Shown here one piece after another: positions 1-6,194 of a DNA stretch of 12,609 nt (its first letter is position 1; each line of letters starts with the position of its first letter). A program made the translations under genes and the position numbers. The notes under the pieces were generated by a model. The model was given only the letters and a program-made list of their open reading frames with translations, made no database searches and was not told where the DNA came from. Source of the DNA: an uncultured Alphaproteobacteria bacterium (GTDB lineage: Bacteria > Pseudomonadota > Alphaproteobacteria > Rhodobacterales > Rhodobacteraceae); assembly GCA_929200295.1 (NCBI GenBank), contig CAKMZE010000005.1, positions 1-12,609 on the forward strand, written 5' to 3'.

Positions 1-1
1 A

Positions 2-1834
2 TTTGATATGCAGGTCGAGGTAGCCGCACGCATGGGTTATGTGGATGGCGGCGGACGTCGCGCAGTTGAACACTTCATGCAAGACTACTTTCGCCAAGCC
101 ACGCATGTTGGTGATCTGACACGCGTGTTTTTAACCGCATTAGAGACGGATCACACAAAACCAGAACCCCTGCTCACGCGCTGGTTTTCACGTCGCAAAA
201 GTGCACGAGCCCCCTATGCAATTGCACAAAACCGACTAACCATCGCAGATCAAGACGCATTCTTTGCTGATAAATTGCACATGTTAGGCATTGTCGAAGA
301 GGCGCTGCGCACAGGCACCCTGTTGCACCCAGACGCCATGCGACTGATGGCAGCGAACCTGCATCTGATCGACGAAGACATGCGCCAATCACCCAGCGCC
401 AATAAGCTCTTTCTTGATATTTTGCTCAAGCACGGCAACCCTGATCGGGGCTTGCGGCGGATGAATGAATTAGGGGTTCTCGCGGCTTTCATCCCCGAAT
501 TTGCCCCTATCGTCGCGATGATGCAGTTCAATATGTATCACCATTTCACCGTGGATGAGCATACAATCCAGAGCATCAATCACCTGAGCATGATTGAACG
601 CGAAGAGCTGATCGAAGAGCTTCCCGTTGCCTCTGGCATCTTAAAGCAAGGGGTGAACCGCAAGGTTCTCTATGTGGCATTGCTACTTCATGACATTGGC
701 AAAGGCCGCCCAGAGGATCATTCTGTCCTTGGCGCACAGATCGCAAGGCTTGTGGCTCCGCGCCTTGGGTTGTCTAAAAAAGACTGCGACACGGTTGAAT
801 GGTTGGTGCGTAACCATCTGCTTTTGTCTGATACCGCGCAAAAACGGGACATTTCAGAACCACGTACCGTGCACGGCTTTGCCAAAGCGATGAAATCTGT
901 AGAGCGTTTGGATCTTCTTACAGTGCTCACTGTCTGCGATATTCGCGGTGTTGGTCCTGATACGTGGAACAATTGGAAGGCCGTATTGATCCGTAATCTT
1001 TATGCCGCAACGCGCGATGCGCTTGAAAACGGTCTTGAGGATCTTAACCGCGATACCCGCGAAAACGATGCAAAACGGGCCTTGCGTAGCGCGCTCACTG
1101 ATTGGGGCAGCAAAGCTGTGCGCCATGAGACCAGCCGCCATTATGGCCCCTACTGGCAGGGCTTACCCGGTGCGGCTCATGTGGTTTTCGCCAATCTCTT
1201 ACACAGCCTTGATGACGATGATATCGCGATTGATCTGATGCTGGATGCAGATCGCGATGCCACGCGCGCCTGCTTTGTGATGGTGGATCACCCCGGTCTC
1301 TTTAGCCGCATGACTGGTGCGCTTGCGCTTGTGGGTGCGAATGTCGTTGATGCGCGCAGCTACACATCAAAAGACGGCTACGCCACGGCCACCTTTTGGA
1401 TCCAAGACACGGATGGCGCGCCTTATGACATGGCACGTCTCCCCCGATTGCAACAGATGATCCGCAAAACCATGCGCGGCGAAATCGTTGCGCGTGATGC
1501 GCTCAAAGATCGTGATAAGATCAAGAAGCGCGAGCGGGCTTTCAAAGTCCCAACCACGATCACCTTTGATAATATCGGTTCAGAGATTTACACGATTATT
1601 GAGGTCGATACCCGCGACCGACCCGGGCTTCTTTATGATCTGACGCGCACTTTGGCCCATAGCAATGTCTATATCGCGAGCGCCGTGATCGCGACCTATG
1701 GCGAGCAAGTGGTTGATACATTTTACGTAAAAGACATGTTCGGGCTGAAATTTCACGCCGCACCAAAACGCGAAACGCTTGAGAAGAAGCTGCGCGATGC
1801 GATTAGCCTTGGCGCTGAACGCGCCAGAGGATAA
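2..1834 (+). CDS. glnD: Bifunctional [protein-PII] uridylyltransferase / uridylyl-removing enzyme GlnD, 5' truncated by window edge
   Basis: GlnD senses glutamine and adds or removes UMP on PII proteins (GlnB/GlnK), so controlling glutamine synthetase and nitrogen gene expression in the cytoplasm. The reading frame is open from the window edge (bases 2-4) to a TAA at 1832-1834. About 610 residues are present; the family is about 900, so the N-terminal nucleotidyltransferase domain lies mostly outside. Numbering from the Met at base 8: the HD domain, which removes UMP, shows HHFTVDEH (178-185) and LLHDIGKG (His228-Asp229), both intact. Two glutamine-sensing ACT domains follow at about 420-470 and 528-590, each with a D-x-PGL-type turn (DHPGLFSRM, DRPGLLYDL). 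The Met at 8 is internal, not the start. Only 44 bases separate it from murJ and I see no terminator, so the two may be co-transcribed. Identification is secure. Confidence 0.96.
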   Translation, partial: FDMQVEVAARMGYVDGGGRRAVEHFMQDYFRQATHVGDLTRVFLTALETDHTKPEPLLTRWFSRRKSARAPYAIAQNRLTIADQDAFFADKLHMLGIVEEALRTGTLLHPDAMRLMAANLHLIDEDMRQSPSANKLFLDILLKHGNPDRGLRRMNELGVLAAFIPEFAPIVAMMQFNMYHHFTVDEHTIQSINHLSMIEREELIEELPVASGILKQGVNRKVLYVALLLHDIGKGRPEDHSVLGAQIARLVAPRLGLSKKDCDTVEWLVRNHLLLSDTAQKRDISEPRTVHGFAKAMKSVERLDLLTVLTVCDIRGVGPDTWNNWKAVLIRNLYAATRDALENGLEDLNRDTRENDAKRALRSALTDWGSKAVRHETSRHYGPYWQGLPGAAHVVFANLLHSLDDDDIAIDLMLDADRDATRACFVMVDHPGLFSRMTGALALVGANVVDARSYTSKDGYATATFWIQDTDGAPYDMARLPRLQQMIRKTMRGEIVARDALKDRDKIKKRERAFKVPTTITFDNIGSEIYTIIEVDTRDRPGLLYDLTRTLAHSNVYIASAVIATYGEQVVDTFYVKDMFGLKFHAAPKRETLEKKLRDAISLGAERARG

Positions 1835-1866
1835 GGCAATAATGAAACGCACATGACGCGATAGAT

Positions 1867-1871
1867 GAGGG
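1867..1871 (+). promoter_or_regulatory. Ribosome binding site supporting the murJ TTG start
   Basis: GAGGG lies 7 bases before the TTG at 1879. No purine-rich element sits at a useful distance before the next ATG at 1897. This decides the start in favour of the rare TTG codon. Confidence 0.6.
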
Positions 1872-1878
1872 CCGCAGT

Positions 1879-3426
1879 TTGAAACCAATACGCCTCATGG
1901 CTGGCTTTTTCACCGTTGGTGTTTGGACGCTGCTCTCGCGCATCTTGGGCTTTGTGCGTGATATCATTATCGCCGCCTATCTTGGCACAGGGGTCGTGGC
2001 CGAGGCATTTCTGATCGCCTTTTCGCTGCCCAATGTGTTTCGCAGGTTTTTCGCCGAAGGGGCCTTTAACATGGCCTTTGTGCCCATGTTTTCGAAAAAA
2101 CTCGAGGCAGGCGATGATCCACATCGCTTTGCCCAAGATGCCTTTGTCGGATTGGGGTTTATCCTCTCGGTCTTTACGATCATCGGGGTGATTTTCATGC
2201 CCGCGCTTGTGGCGATTATGGCCTCTGGGTTTCGTGGGGATGAGCGTTTTGATCTTGCCGTCTATTATGGACGCATCGTCTTCCCCTATATTCTATTCAT
2301 CTCATTGGCAGCCTTGTTGTCAGGCGTATTGAACGCAACAGGGCGTTTTGCCGCCGCAGCCGCAGCGCCTGTGTTGCTCAACATCATCTTTGTGATCGTG
2401 CTCTTATGTGCGGCCCTGTTTTCTGATGCGCAGGCCTACATGGGCACGAGCCTTGCCTATGCGGTGCCAATTGCGGGCATTGCACAAATGGCATTGGTCT
2501 GGGTTGCCGCCAAACGCGCAGGCTACCCGCTGAGATTACGGCGCCCAAGGATGACACCCGAGCTGAAACGCCTTGCGATTATTGCAGCCCCTGCGGCGCT
2601 CGCAGGAGGGGTGATCCAAATCAACCTCTTGGTCGGGCGTCAGGTTGCCAGCTATTTTGATGGCGCTGTAGCGTGGCTCAATTATGCGGATAGGCTGTAT
2701 CAGCTGCCCTTGGGTGTCGTCGGGATCGCCGTTGGCATTGTGTTGCTTCCTGATCTGTCGCGCCGCTTGCGCGCGGGCGATACCGCCGGAGGGCAAGACG
2801 CATTTAACCGCGCGGCCGAAATCTCGCTTGCGCTCACAATCCCTGCTGCGGTTGCGCTAATCGCGATCCCTCTGCCTTTGGTCAGCGTGCTCTTTGAACG
2901 TGGGGCGTTTAGCGCGAGCGACACGGCAGCCACGGCGTTAGCTGTGGCGATCTATGGGCTTGGGCTACCCGCCTTTGTCTTACAAAAAACGCTACAACCG
3001 CTATATTTTGCACGCGAGGACACAAAGCGCCCGTTTTATTACGCTGTTGTTGCGATGATCCTCAATGCCGCTTTGGCAATCGGTCTGTCACCTGTGATCG
3101 GGTTCATCGCGGCGGCTGTTGGCACATCATTAACAGGCTGGGCGATGGTCGCGCAGCTGTGGTGGGGTGCGCGCGATATGGGCAGCGCGGCCCAGCTCGA
3201 TCAACGGTTTAAATCCTCAATTTGGCGGATCATTCTCGCATCATTTATGATGGGGGCTATAACATGGGGCCTTTCTCAATTGCTTGCTCCGTACCTTGTG
3301 CTTTCTGGCATCAGATACCTTGCGCTTTTCGTGCTCGTCGCCAGTGGCATCGCAAGTTATTTCGTGATTGGACATCTCATCGGCGCATTTCATATCAGCA
3401 AGCTCAAGGCAGCATTGCGCCGTTAA
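1879..3426 (+). CDS. murJ: Lipid II flippase MurJ (MviN family)
   Basis: MurJ moves the peptidoglycan precursor lipid II from the inner to the outer face of the cytoplasmic membrane. The 515-residue length is typical, and the protein is nearly all hydrophobic segments, fitting the 14-helix MOP-superfamily fold. Conserved pieces are visible: SRILGFVRD near residues 20-28, FRRFFAEGAFN near 54-64 and NYADRLYQLP near 268-277. These carry arginines like those lining the central cavity in characterised MurJ. I chose the TTG at 1879: GAGGG (1867-1871) lies 7 bases upstream, and the resulting N-terminus (MKPIRLMAGFF) matches the family as I know it. The next in-frame ATG, at 1897, has no Shine-Dalgarno and would cut into the first conserved segment. 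It follows glnD by 44 bases. Confidence 0.96.
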   Translation: MKPIRLMAGFFTVGVWTLLSRILGFVRDIIIAAYLGTGVVAEAFLIAFSLPNVFRRFFAEGAFNMAFVPMFSKKLEAGDDPHRFAQDAFVGLGFILSVFTIIGVIFMPALVAIMASGFRGDERFDLAVYYGRIVFPYILFISLAALLSGVLNATGRFAAAAAAPVLLNIIFVIVLLCAALFSDAQAYMGTSLAYAVPIAGIAQMALVWVAAKRAGYPLRLRRPRMTPELKRLAIIAAPAALAGGVIQINLLVGRQVASYFDGAVAWLNYADRLYQLPLGVVGIAVGIVLLPDLSRRLRAGDTAGGQDAFNRAAEISLALTIPAAVALIAIPLPLVSVLFERGAFSASDTAATALAVAIYGLGLPAFVLQKTLQPLYFAREDTKRPFYYAVVAMILNAALAIGLSPVIGFIAAAVGTSLTGWAMVAQLWWGARDMGSAAQLDQRFKSSIWRIILASFMMGAITWGLSQLLAPYLVLSGIRYLALFVLVASGIASYFVIGHLIGAFHISKLKAALRR

Positions 3427-3502
3427 ACCGTCAGATAATGACATAAGTGCATGCAATCATCATTGCGCGTCAGCCTTGCATCCGGCAAACTACACGCGAT
3501 CA

Positions 3503-3510
3503 GGGGGAGG
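3503..3510 (+). promoter_or_regulatory. Strong ribosome binding site deciding the usp start
   Basis: GGGGGAGG ends 5 bases before the ATG at 3516 and is the best Shine-Dalgarno match in the murJ-usp gap. It rules out the longer in-frame start at 3447. Confidence 0.65.
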
Positions 3511-3515
3511 CAGAG

Positions 3516-3971
3516 ATGCGTAAATTTCTTGTCGTATTGGATGATAGCCGCGAATGCTTAAACGCGATGCGCTTTGCAGCAATGCGTGCCGCCCATACGG
3601 GTGGCGGTGTTGAGGTGCTCGCGATTATTCCACCCGATGAGTTCAATCACTGGATCGGTGTGGCCGAGATTATGCGCGCTGAAGCACGCGAGCGGATCGA
3701 AGTTCACTACGAGGTGTTTGCCAAATGGATGCGCGACAAACAAAATGTCACGCCAGAGCTGGTGATCCGCGAGGGCGAAGCGCTCGACGAAATCATTGCG
3801 CAAATTCAAGACGATCCTGAGATCGGCGTACTTGTGCTTGGGGCTGGCACTGACAGCAAAGGCCCCGGGCCGCTTGTTACGGCGCTGACCCGACAGGCTG
3901 GCACATTATCCGTACCGATCACGGTCGTTCCCGGTGATCTGTCCAAAGAGCGGCTCGAGGCGATCACTTAA
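3516..3971 (+). CDS. Universal stress protein (UspA family)
   Basis: A 151-residue soluble protein with the Usp alpha/beta (Rossmann-like) pattern: a first strand KFLVVLDDS (3-11), a helix starting ECLNAMRFA, a second strand VEVLAII (32-38), and a C-terminal VLVLGAG strand (105-111) and VPITVVPG (133-140). Usp proteins help cells endure stress, and some bind ATP. The usual ATP-loop pattern G-x2-G-x9-G-S/T is not evident here: the segment after LGAG is TDSKGPGPLVTAL. This may therefore be a non-ATP-binding or altered member (inference). The start is the ATG at 3516 because GGGGGAGG (3503-3510) lies 5 bases upstream and the protein then begins at the first Usp strand. An upstream in-frame start at 3447 would add 23 residues unlike the family. 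The gene stands between murJ (89-base gap) and the nfu promoter. Confidence 0.9.
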   Translation: MRKFLVVLDDSRECLNAMRFAAMRAAHTGGGVEVLAIIPPDEFNHWIGVAEIMRAEARERIEVHYEVFAKWMRDKQNVTPELVIREGEALDEIIAQIQDDPEIGVLVLGAGTDSKGPGPLVTALTRQAGTLSVPITVVPGDLSKERLEAIT

Positions 3972-3993
3972 CGCGGGTCACGGGTTTCGCGGG

Positions 3994-4008
3994 TTAGAAT
4001 CGTTCTAA
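3994..4008 (+). promoter_or_regulatory. Candidate Irr box (iron control element) upstream of nfu
   Basis: The sequence TTAGAA-TCG-TTCTAA is a perfect inverted repeat with 6-base arms and a 3-base spacer. It ends 3 bases before a good -35 hexamer (TTGACT, 4012-4017). As I recall it, the alphaproteobacterial Irr regulator of the Fur family binds ICE motifs of the form TTTAGAA-N3-TTCTAAA; this site matches the core and has the extra A on the right side. The downstream gene encodes an iron-sulfur cluster carrier, a class of gene Irr is known to control. Assignment to Irr is inference; the dyad itself is plain in the sequence. Confidence 0.6.
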
Positions 4009-4011
4009 ACC

Positions 4012-4040
4012 TTGACTTATGATGATGCCAAGCGCATATC
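4012..4040 (+). promoter_or_regulatory. Putative sigma-70-type promoter for the nfu-tsaB-rimI unit
   Basis: The -35 candidate TTGACT (4012-4017) matches five of six consensus positions. At 17-base spacing the -10 candidate is CATATC (4035-4040), a weak three-of-six match. It lies directly after the Irr-like dyad and overlaps a second inverted repeat. The -35 is convincing; the -10 is uncertain. Confidence 0.4.
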
Positions 4041-4044
4041 ATAA
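4017..4044 (+). repeat. Bulged inverted repeat / possible stem-loop before nfu
   Basis: TTATGAT (4017-4023) and ATCATAA (4038-4044) are perfect complements. Inside them ATGC (4025-4028) pairs with GCAT (4034-4037), leaving G4024 bulged and a 5-base loop CAAGC (4029-4033). The result is an 11-pair stem that overlaps the promoter and ends 22 bases before the nfu ATG. It could be a second operator or, if the transcript starts upstream of it, a leader hairpin. Which one cannot be told from sequence. Confidence 0.45.
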
Positions 4045-4066
4045 ATCTGATAGAAAGGCTGATCGC

Positions 4067-4630
4067 ATGTTCATTCAAACAGAATCGACCCCAACCCCCG
4101 CCACGCTCAAATTCTTGCCGGGCCAAACTGTTCTTGAGCTTGGTACAGCAGATTTCCCGAGCGCAGACACCGCTGGTGCCTCTCCGCTTGCGCAGCGTAT
4201 ATTTGCAGCCGGGCATGTGACGGGCGTCTTTTTGGGCGGTGATTTTATTACAGTGACCAAGGCCGAAGATGCGAACTGGGATCATATTAAACCTGCTATC
4301 TTAGGCGCGGTAATGGAGCATTACCAATCTGGCCAGCCCGTCATGGGTGACGGTCAAACCGCAAGCTCTGGTCACGCAGAACATTCCGGTGAAGATGCCG
4401 AAATCGTCATACAAATCAAAGAGCTGTTAGATACGCGCGTCCGCCCCGCCGTTGCACAAGACGGCGGCGATATCACATTCCACGGCTTTGAACGCGGCGT
4501 GGTTTACCTGCACATGCAAGGCGCCTGCGCAGGCTGCCCATCATCGACGCTCACCTTGAAAATGGGCATCGAAAATCTCCTTCGCCATTACATTCCCGAG
4601 GTTGTCGAAGTCCGCCCCGTCGCCGCCTAA
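4067..4630 (+). CDS. nfuA: NifU family (Nfu1-type) iron-sulfur cluster carrier protein
   Basis: Nfu proteins receive Fe-S clusters from the assembly machinery and pass them to client enzymes in the cytoplasm. The 187-residue protein has an Nfu N-terminal domain (about 1-88), starting with the typical MFIQTESTPTPATLKFLPG, then a short polar linker rich in Ser, His and Gly (about 92-110). The NifU-like C-terminal domain (about 111-185) carries the cluster-ligating GACAGCPSS with Cys154 and Cys157. This two-domain form is the mitochondrial NFU1-like type common in alphaproteobacteria; the symbol nfuA is by family analogy. The start is the ATG at 4067, with AAAGG (4054-4058) upstream; an in-frame ATG at 4019 would add 16 unlike residues and begin inside the promoter. 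The Irr-like dyad upstream suggests iron-dependent control. The next gene begins 10 bases after its stop. Confidence 0.94.
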   Translation: MFIQTESTPTPATLKFLPGQTVLELGTADFPSADTAGASPLAQRIFAAGHVTGVFLGGDFITVTKAEDANWDHIKPAILGAVMEHYQSGQPVMGDGQTASSGHAEHSGEDAEIVIQIKELLDTRVRPAVAQDGGDITFHGFERGVVYLHMQGACAGCPSSTLTLKMGIENLLRHYIPEVVEVRPVAA

Positions 4631-4640
4631 AGCCCGCGAT

Positions 4641-4934
4641 ATGACCGATAAAAACACTAAAACTCCGGTCGAGAATGTGAATGTTCCCGGCCAAATTACG
4701 CGTGTTGATGCCACGAAATACGCAGCTATGCGCAACGCGATGATGCAGATCATGGGGGCAACCCCAATGACCGCCACTGCAATCAAAGAGGCTGCAAAGC
4801 CCCATTTGCCAAGTGACCTCTTTCCCGGGGGCACGACCGCAGGGTGGTGGCAAAAAACCGTGCAGCTTGATCTCGAGGCCAAGGGCATTTTGCAGCGTCA
4901 CGCCACGAAACCTCTTACGTTTTCAAAAACATGA
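4641..4934 (+). CDS. Small conserved protein, DUF6958-like, unknown function
   Basis: A 97-residue soluble protein whose function I do not know. From memory it resembles the family named DUF6958, whose members share a VENVNxPG opening (here residues 10-17), a YAAMRNAMM helix, and a DLFPGGTTAGWWQKTVQLDLEAKG block (about 59-82). The segment from about residue 45 onward (helix, helix, LDLEAKGILQR, then a basic strand) looks like a small winged-helix fold, which would allow nucleic-acid or protein binding; this is inference. The start is the ATG at 4641, because the protein then begins just before the conserved block; a TTG at 4602 would overlap nfu by 29 bases. I see no good Shine-Dalgarno. The stop overlaps the tsaB start as ATGA, so the two are translationally coupled. 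Confidence 0.8.
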   Translation: MTDKNTKTPVENVNVPGQITRVDATKYAAMRNAMMQIMGATPMTATAIKEAAKPHLPSDLFPGGTTAGWWQKTVQLDLEAKGILQRHATKPLTFSKT

Positions 4935-5584
4935 GCCAGCCAACCCTCATCGCTTTTGATACCTCGATGGCGCATTGCGCTGCGGCTCTTATGCACAACG
5001 GCACGCTCACCACGCGGATTGATCCGATGGCCAAAGGGCAAGCCGAACACCTTATGCCGATGCTCGAAGAGATGCTTGCAGATGCTGGGATCACTTGGCA
5101 GGATTTGGATGCAATTGGCGTGGGCATAGGCCCGGGTAATTTCACCGGGATCCGCATTTCTGTCTCTGCGGCAAGAGGCTTAGCACTTGGGCTGAATATC
5201 CCGGCTGTCGGTGTATCGACGTTGGACGCGCAAATCTGGGGGGTTGAGGCAGGCAATACCATCAGTTGCCACGACGCGCGCCGCGAAATGATCTATCTTC
5301 AACAAGGCCGTGACGCATCCACAGCCCAGCTTTGTGAAATGAGGGCTGACACATTGGCGCGATTTGCGAAGCCGTCCACAACAGTTGTTGGCAATAAAGC
5401 CGAAGAGCTCGCCACGCTGATGGGGTGGCACGCAGCCATGTCTAATGCGCCTATTGTCGAAGGCATCGCACATTTAACCGCTGAGCGGTTCCATAGGGCT
5501 GAGCTTGCCCGCCCTGCCCCGCTCTATCTGCGCAGCGCAGATGCAGCCCCGCCACGCGATGCTGCACCCATCATTCTGAGCTGA
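4931..5584 (+). CDS. tsaB: tRNA threonylcarbamoyladenosine biosynthesis protein TsaB
   Basis: TsaB (YeaZ) is the scaffold partner of TsaD and TsaE in making N6-threonylcarbamoyladenosine at position 37 of ANN-decoding tRNAs, an essential cytoplasmic modification. The 217-residue protein has the ASKHA-like N-terminal lobe: LIAFDTSMAHCAAAL (6-20) and the hallmark GIGPGNFTGIRISVSAARGL (65-84). It is close to the usual length for the family in this group. The ATG overlaps the stop of the preceding small gene (ATGA), and its own stop overlaps the rimI start (TGATG), so translation of all three is probably coupled. The tsaB-rimI pair is a common bacterial arrangement. tsaD and tsaE are not in the window. 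Confidence 0.95.
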   Translation: MSQPTLIAFDTSMAHCAAALMHNGTLTTRIDPMAKGQAEHLMPMLEEMLADAGITWQDLDAIGVGIGPGNFTGIRISVSAARGLALGLNIPAVGVSTLDAQIWGVEAGNTISCHDARREMIYLQQGRDASTAQLCEMRADTLARFAKPSTTVVGNKAEELATLMGWHAAMSNAPIVEGIAHLTAERFHRAELARPAPLYLRSADAAPPRDAAPIILS

Positions 5585-6024
5585 TGCAAGACACGTTTGA
5601 TATCACGCCCCAAGCGCTTGCGGAGACCCATAGCGCCGCTTTTCACCACACCCGTGGCTGGACCGCAGCCGAATTTGAAACGCTATTACAAAGCACTGGT
5701 GTGATTCTCTGTGGAGACGCCCGCGGCTTTGTCATTGGGCGGGTGATTAGCGACGAAGCAGAGATCATTACAGCGGCAACACACCCCGAATTTCAGCGTC
5801 AAGGACGAGCACAAAACGCACTTGGCGCATTTATCCATAAGGCTCAAAAAATAGGCGCACGGACAGTGTTTTTAGAAGTCGCAAGCGACAACACCGCCGC
5901 TAAGTGTCTCTATAAAAATAATAAATTTGAAATTTCCGGCACAAGGCCGCGATATTATAAGCGCCATGATGGCCAGCAAATAGATGCACAAATCATGCAT
6001 TTGGTGCTGACAAACGCGATATAG
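5584..6024 (+). CDS. rimI: RimI-like GNAT N-acetyltransferase (ribosomal protein S18 alanine acetyltransferase type)
   Basis: A 146-residue GNAT-fold protein. RimI transfers acetyl from acetyl-CoA to the N-terminal alanine of ribosomal protein S18 and possibly other proteins. Visible parts are a GFVIGRVISDEAEIITAA core strand pair (48-65), an acetyl-CoA loop HPEFQRQGRAQNAL (67-80), VFLEVASDNTAAKCLY (95-110), and a tail RPRYYKRHDG...DAQIM (121-138) with the paired tyrosines typical of RimI. The usual LYxxxGF is LYKNNKF here, with Gly replaced by Lys, and the DNA encoding it is a local A/T-rich patch. The start ATG overlaps the tsaB stop by one base (TGATG), with no clear ribosome site, so translation probably depends on tsaB. 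The exact substrate is inferred from position and similarity. Confidence 0.87.
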   Translation: MQDTFDITPQALAETHSAAFHHTRGWTAAEFETLLQSTGVILCGDARGFVIGRVISDEAEIITAATHPEFQRQGRAQNALGAFIHKAQKIGARTVFLEVASDNTAAKCLYKNNKFEISGTRPRYYKRHDGQQIDAQIMHLVLTNAI

Positions 6025-6046
6025 CCCAATCTCACGGCACATTTGC

Positions 6047-6067
6047 CTAAAAACAAAACGTTTTTAG
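6047..6067 (+). promoter_or_regulatory. Inverted repeat with CG-centred palindrome; candidate operator of the nucleoside transporter operon
   Basis: CTAAAAAC (6047-6054) and GTTTTTAG (6060-6067) are perfect 8-base complements around AAAAC. Inside lies AAAACGTTTT (6055-6064), a perfect 10-base palindrome centred on CG, as in many LacI/GalR-family operators. The repeat ends directly before a TTGACC -35 candidate at 6068. As a terminator for rimI it would be weak: the stem is A/T-rich and no run of T follows. An operator role is my preferred reading, by inference. Confidence 0.5.
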
Positions 6068-6099
6068 TTGACCCCGCCGGGCTGGCGTTGCCTTATTAG
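6068..6099 (+). promoter_or_regulatory. Putative promoter of the purine nucleoside uptake operon
   Basis: TTGACC (6068-6073) fits a sigma-70-type -35 at five of six positions. The -10 is unclear: CTTATT (6092-6097, 18-base spacing) or TATTAG (6094-6099, 20-base spacing). The roughly 95 bases from here to the ATG at 6195 would be a long untranslated leader. It holds a G-run (6138-6142) facing a C-run (6162-6166) that might pair, and GGGAGA (6180-6185) as ribosome site. I see no known riboswitch. Confidence 0.35.
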
Positions 6100-6194
6100 C
6101 ATGTGACCCGACGCAGATGCGATCGGACCTGCTTTTCGGGGGAAAGGGCAGAAGAGGCTCGCCCCCTTAACCAAGACCTGGGAGAAACGACCTC

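Noticed and set aside
1753..2136. Minus-strand open frame of 127 codons across the glnD-murJ junction
   Set aside because: It lies opposite two well-recognised genes, its protein is basic and low in recognisable structure, and no family features are visible.
3427..3450. GTCA-gataa-TGAC after murJ as a terminator
   Set aside because: A four-base stem with no following T run is too weak.
3453..3466. Small dyad GCAAT-CATC-ATTGC between murJ and usp, with the 5-4-5 geometry of an FNR box
   Set aside because: The arms do not match TTGAT/ATCAA, and a 5-base-arm dyad is easily found by chance.
3972..3994. Direct repeat CGCGGGT (3972-3978 and 3988-3994) after the usp stop
   Set aside because: Only two 7-base copies; G/C-rich chance repeats of this size are common, and no family of sites is evident.
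4602..4640. Longer TTG start for the small DUF6958-like gene
   Set aside because: It would overlap nfu by 29 bases, has no ribosome site, and adds residues before the conserved block without support.
6100..6194. Possible purine riboswitch in the leader of the nucleoside uptake operon
   Set aside because: I could not find the three-way-junction core or paired loops of the purine riboswitch; only a possible G-run/C-run pairing is seen.
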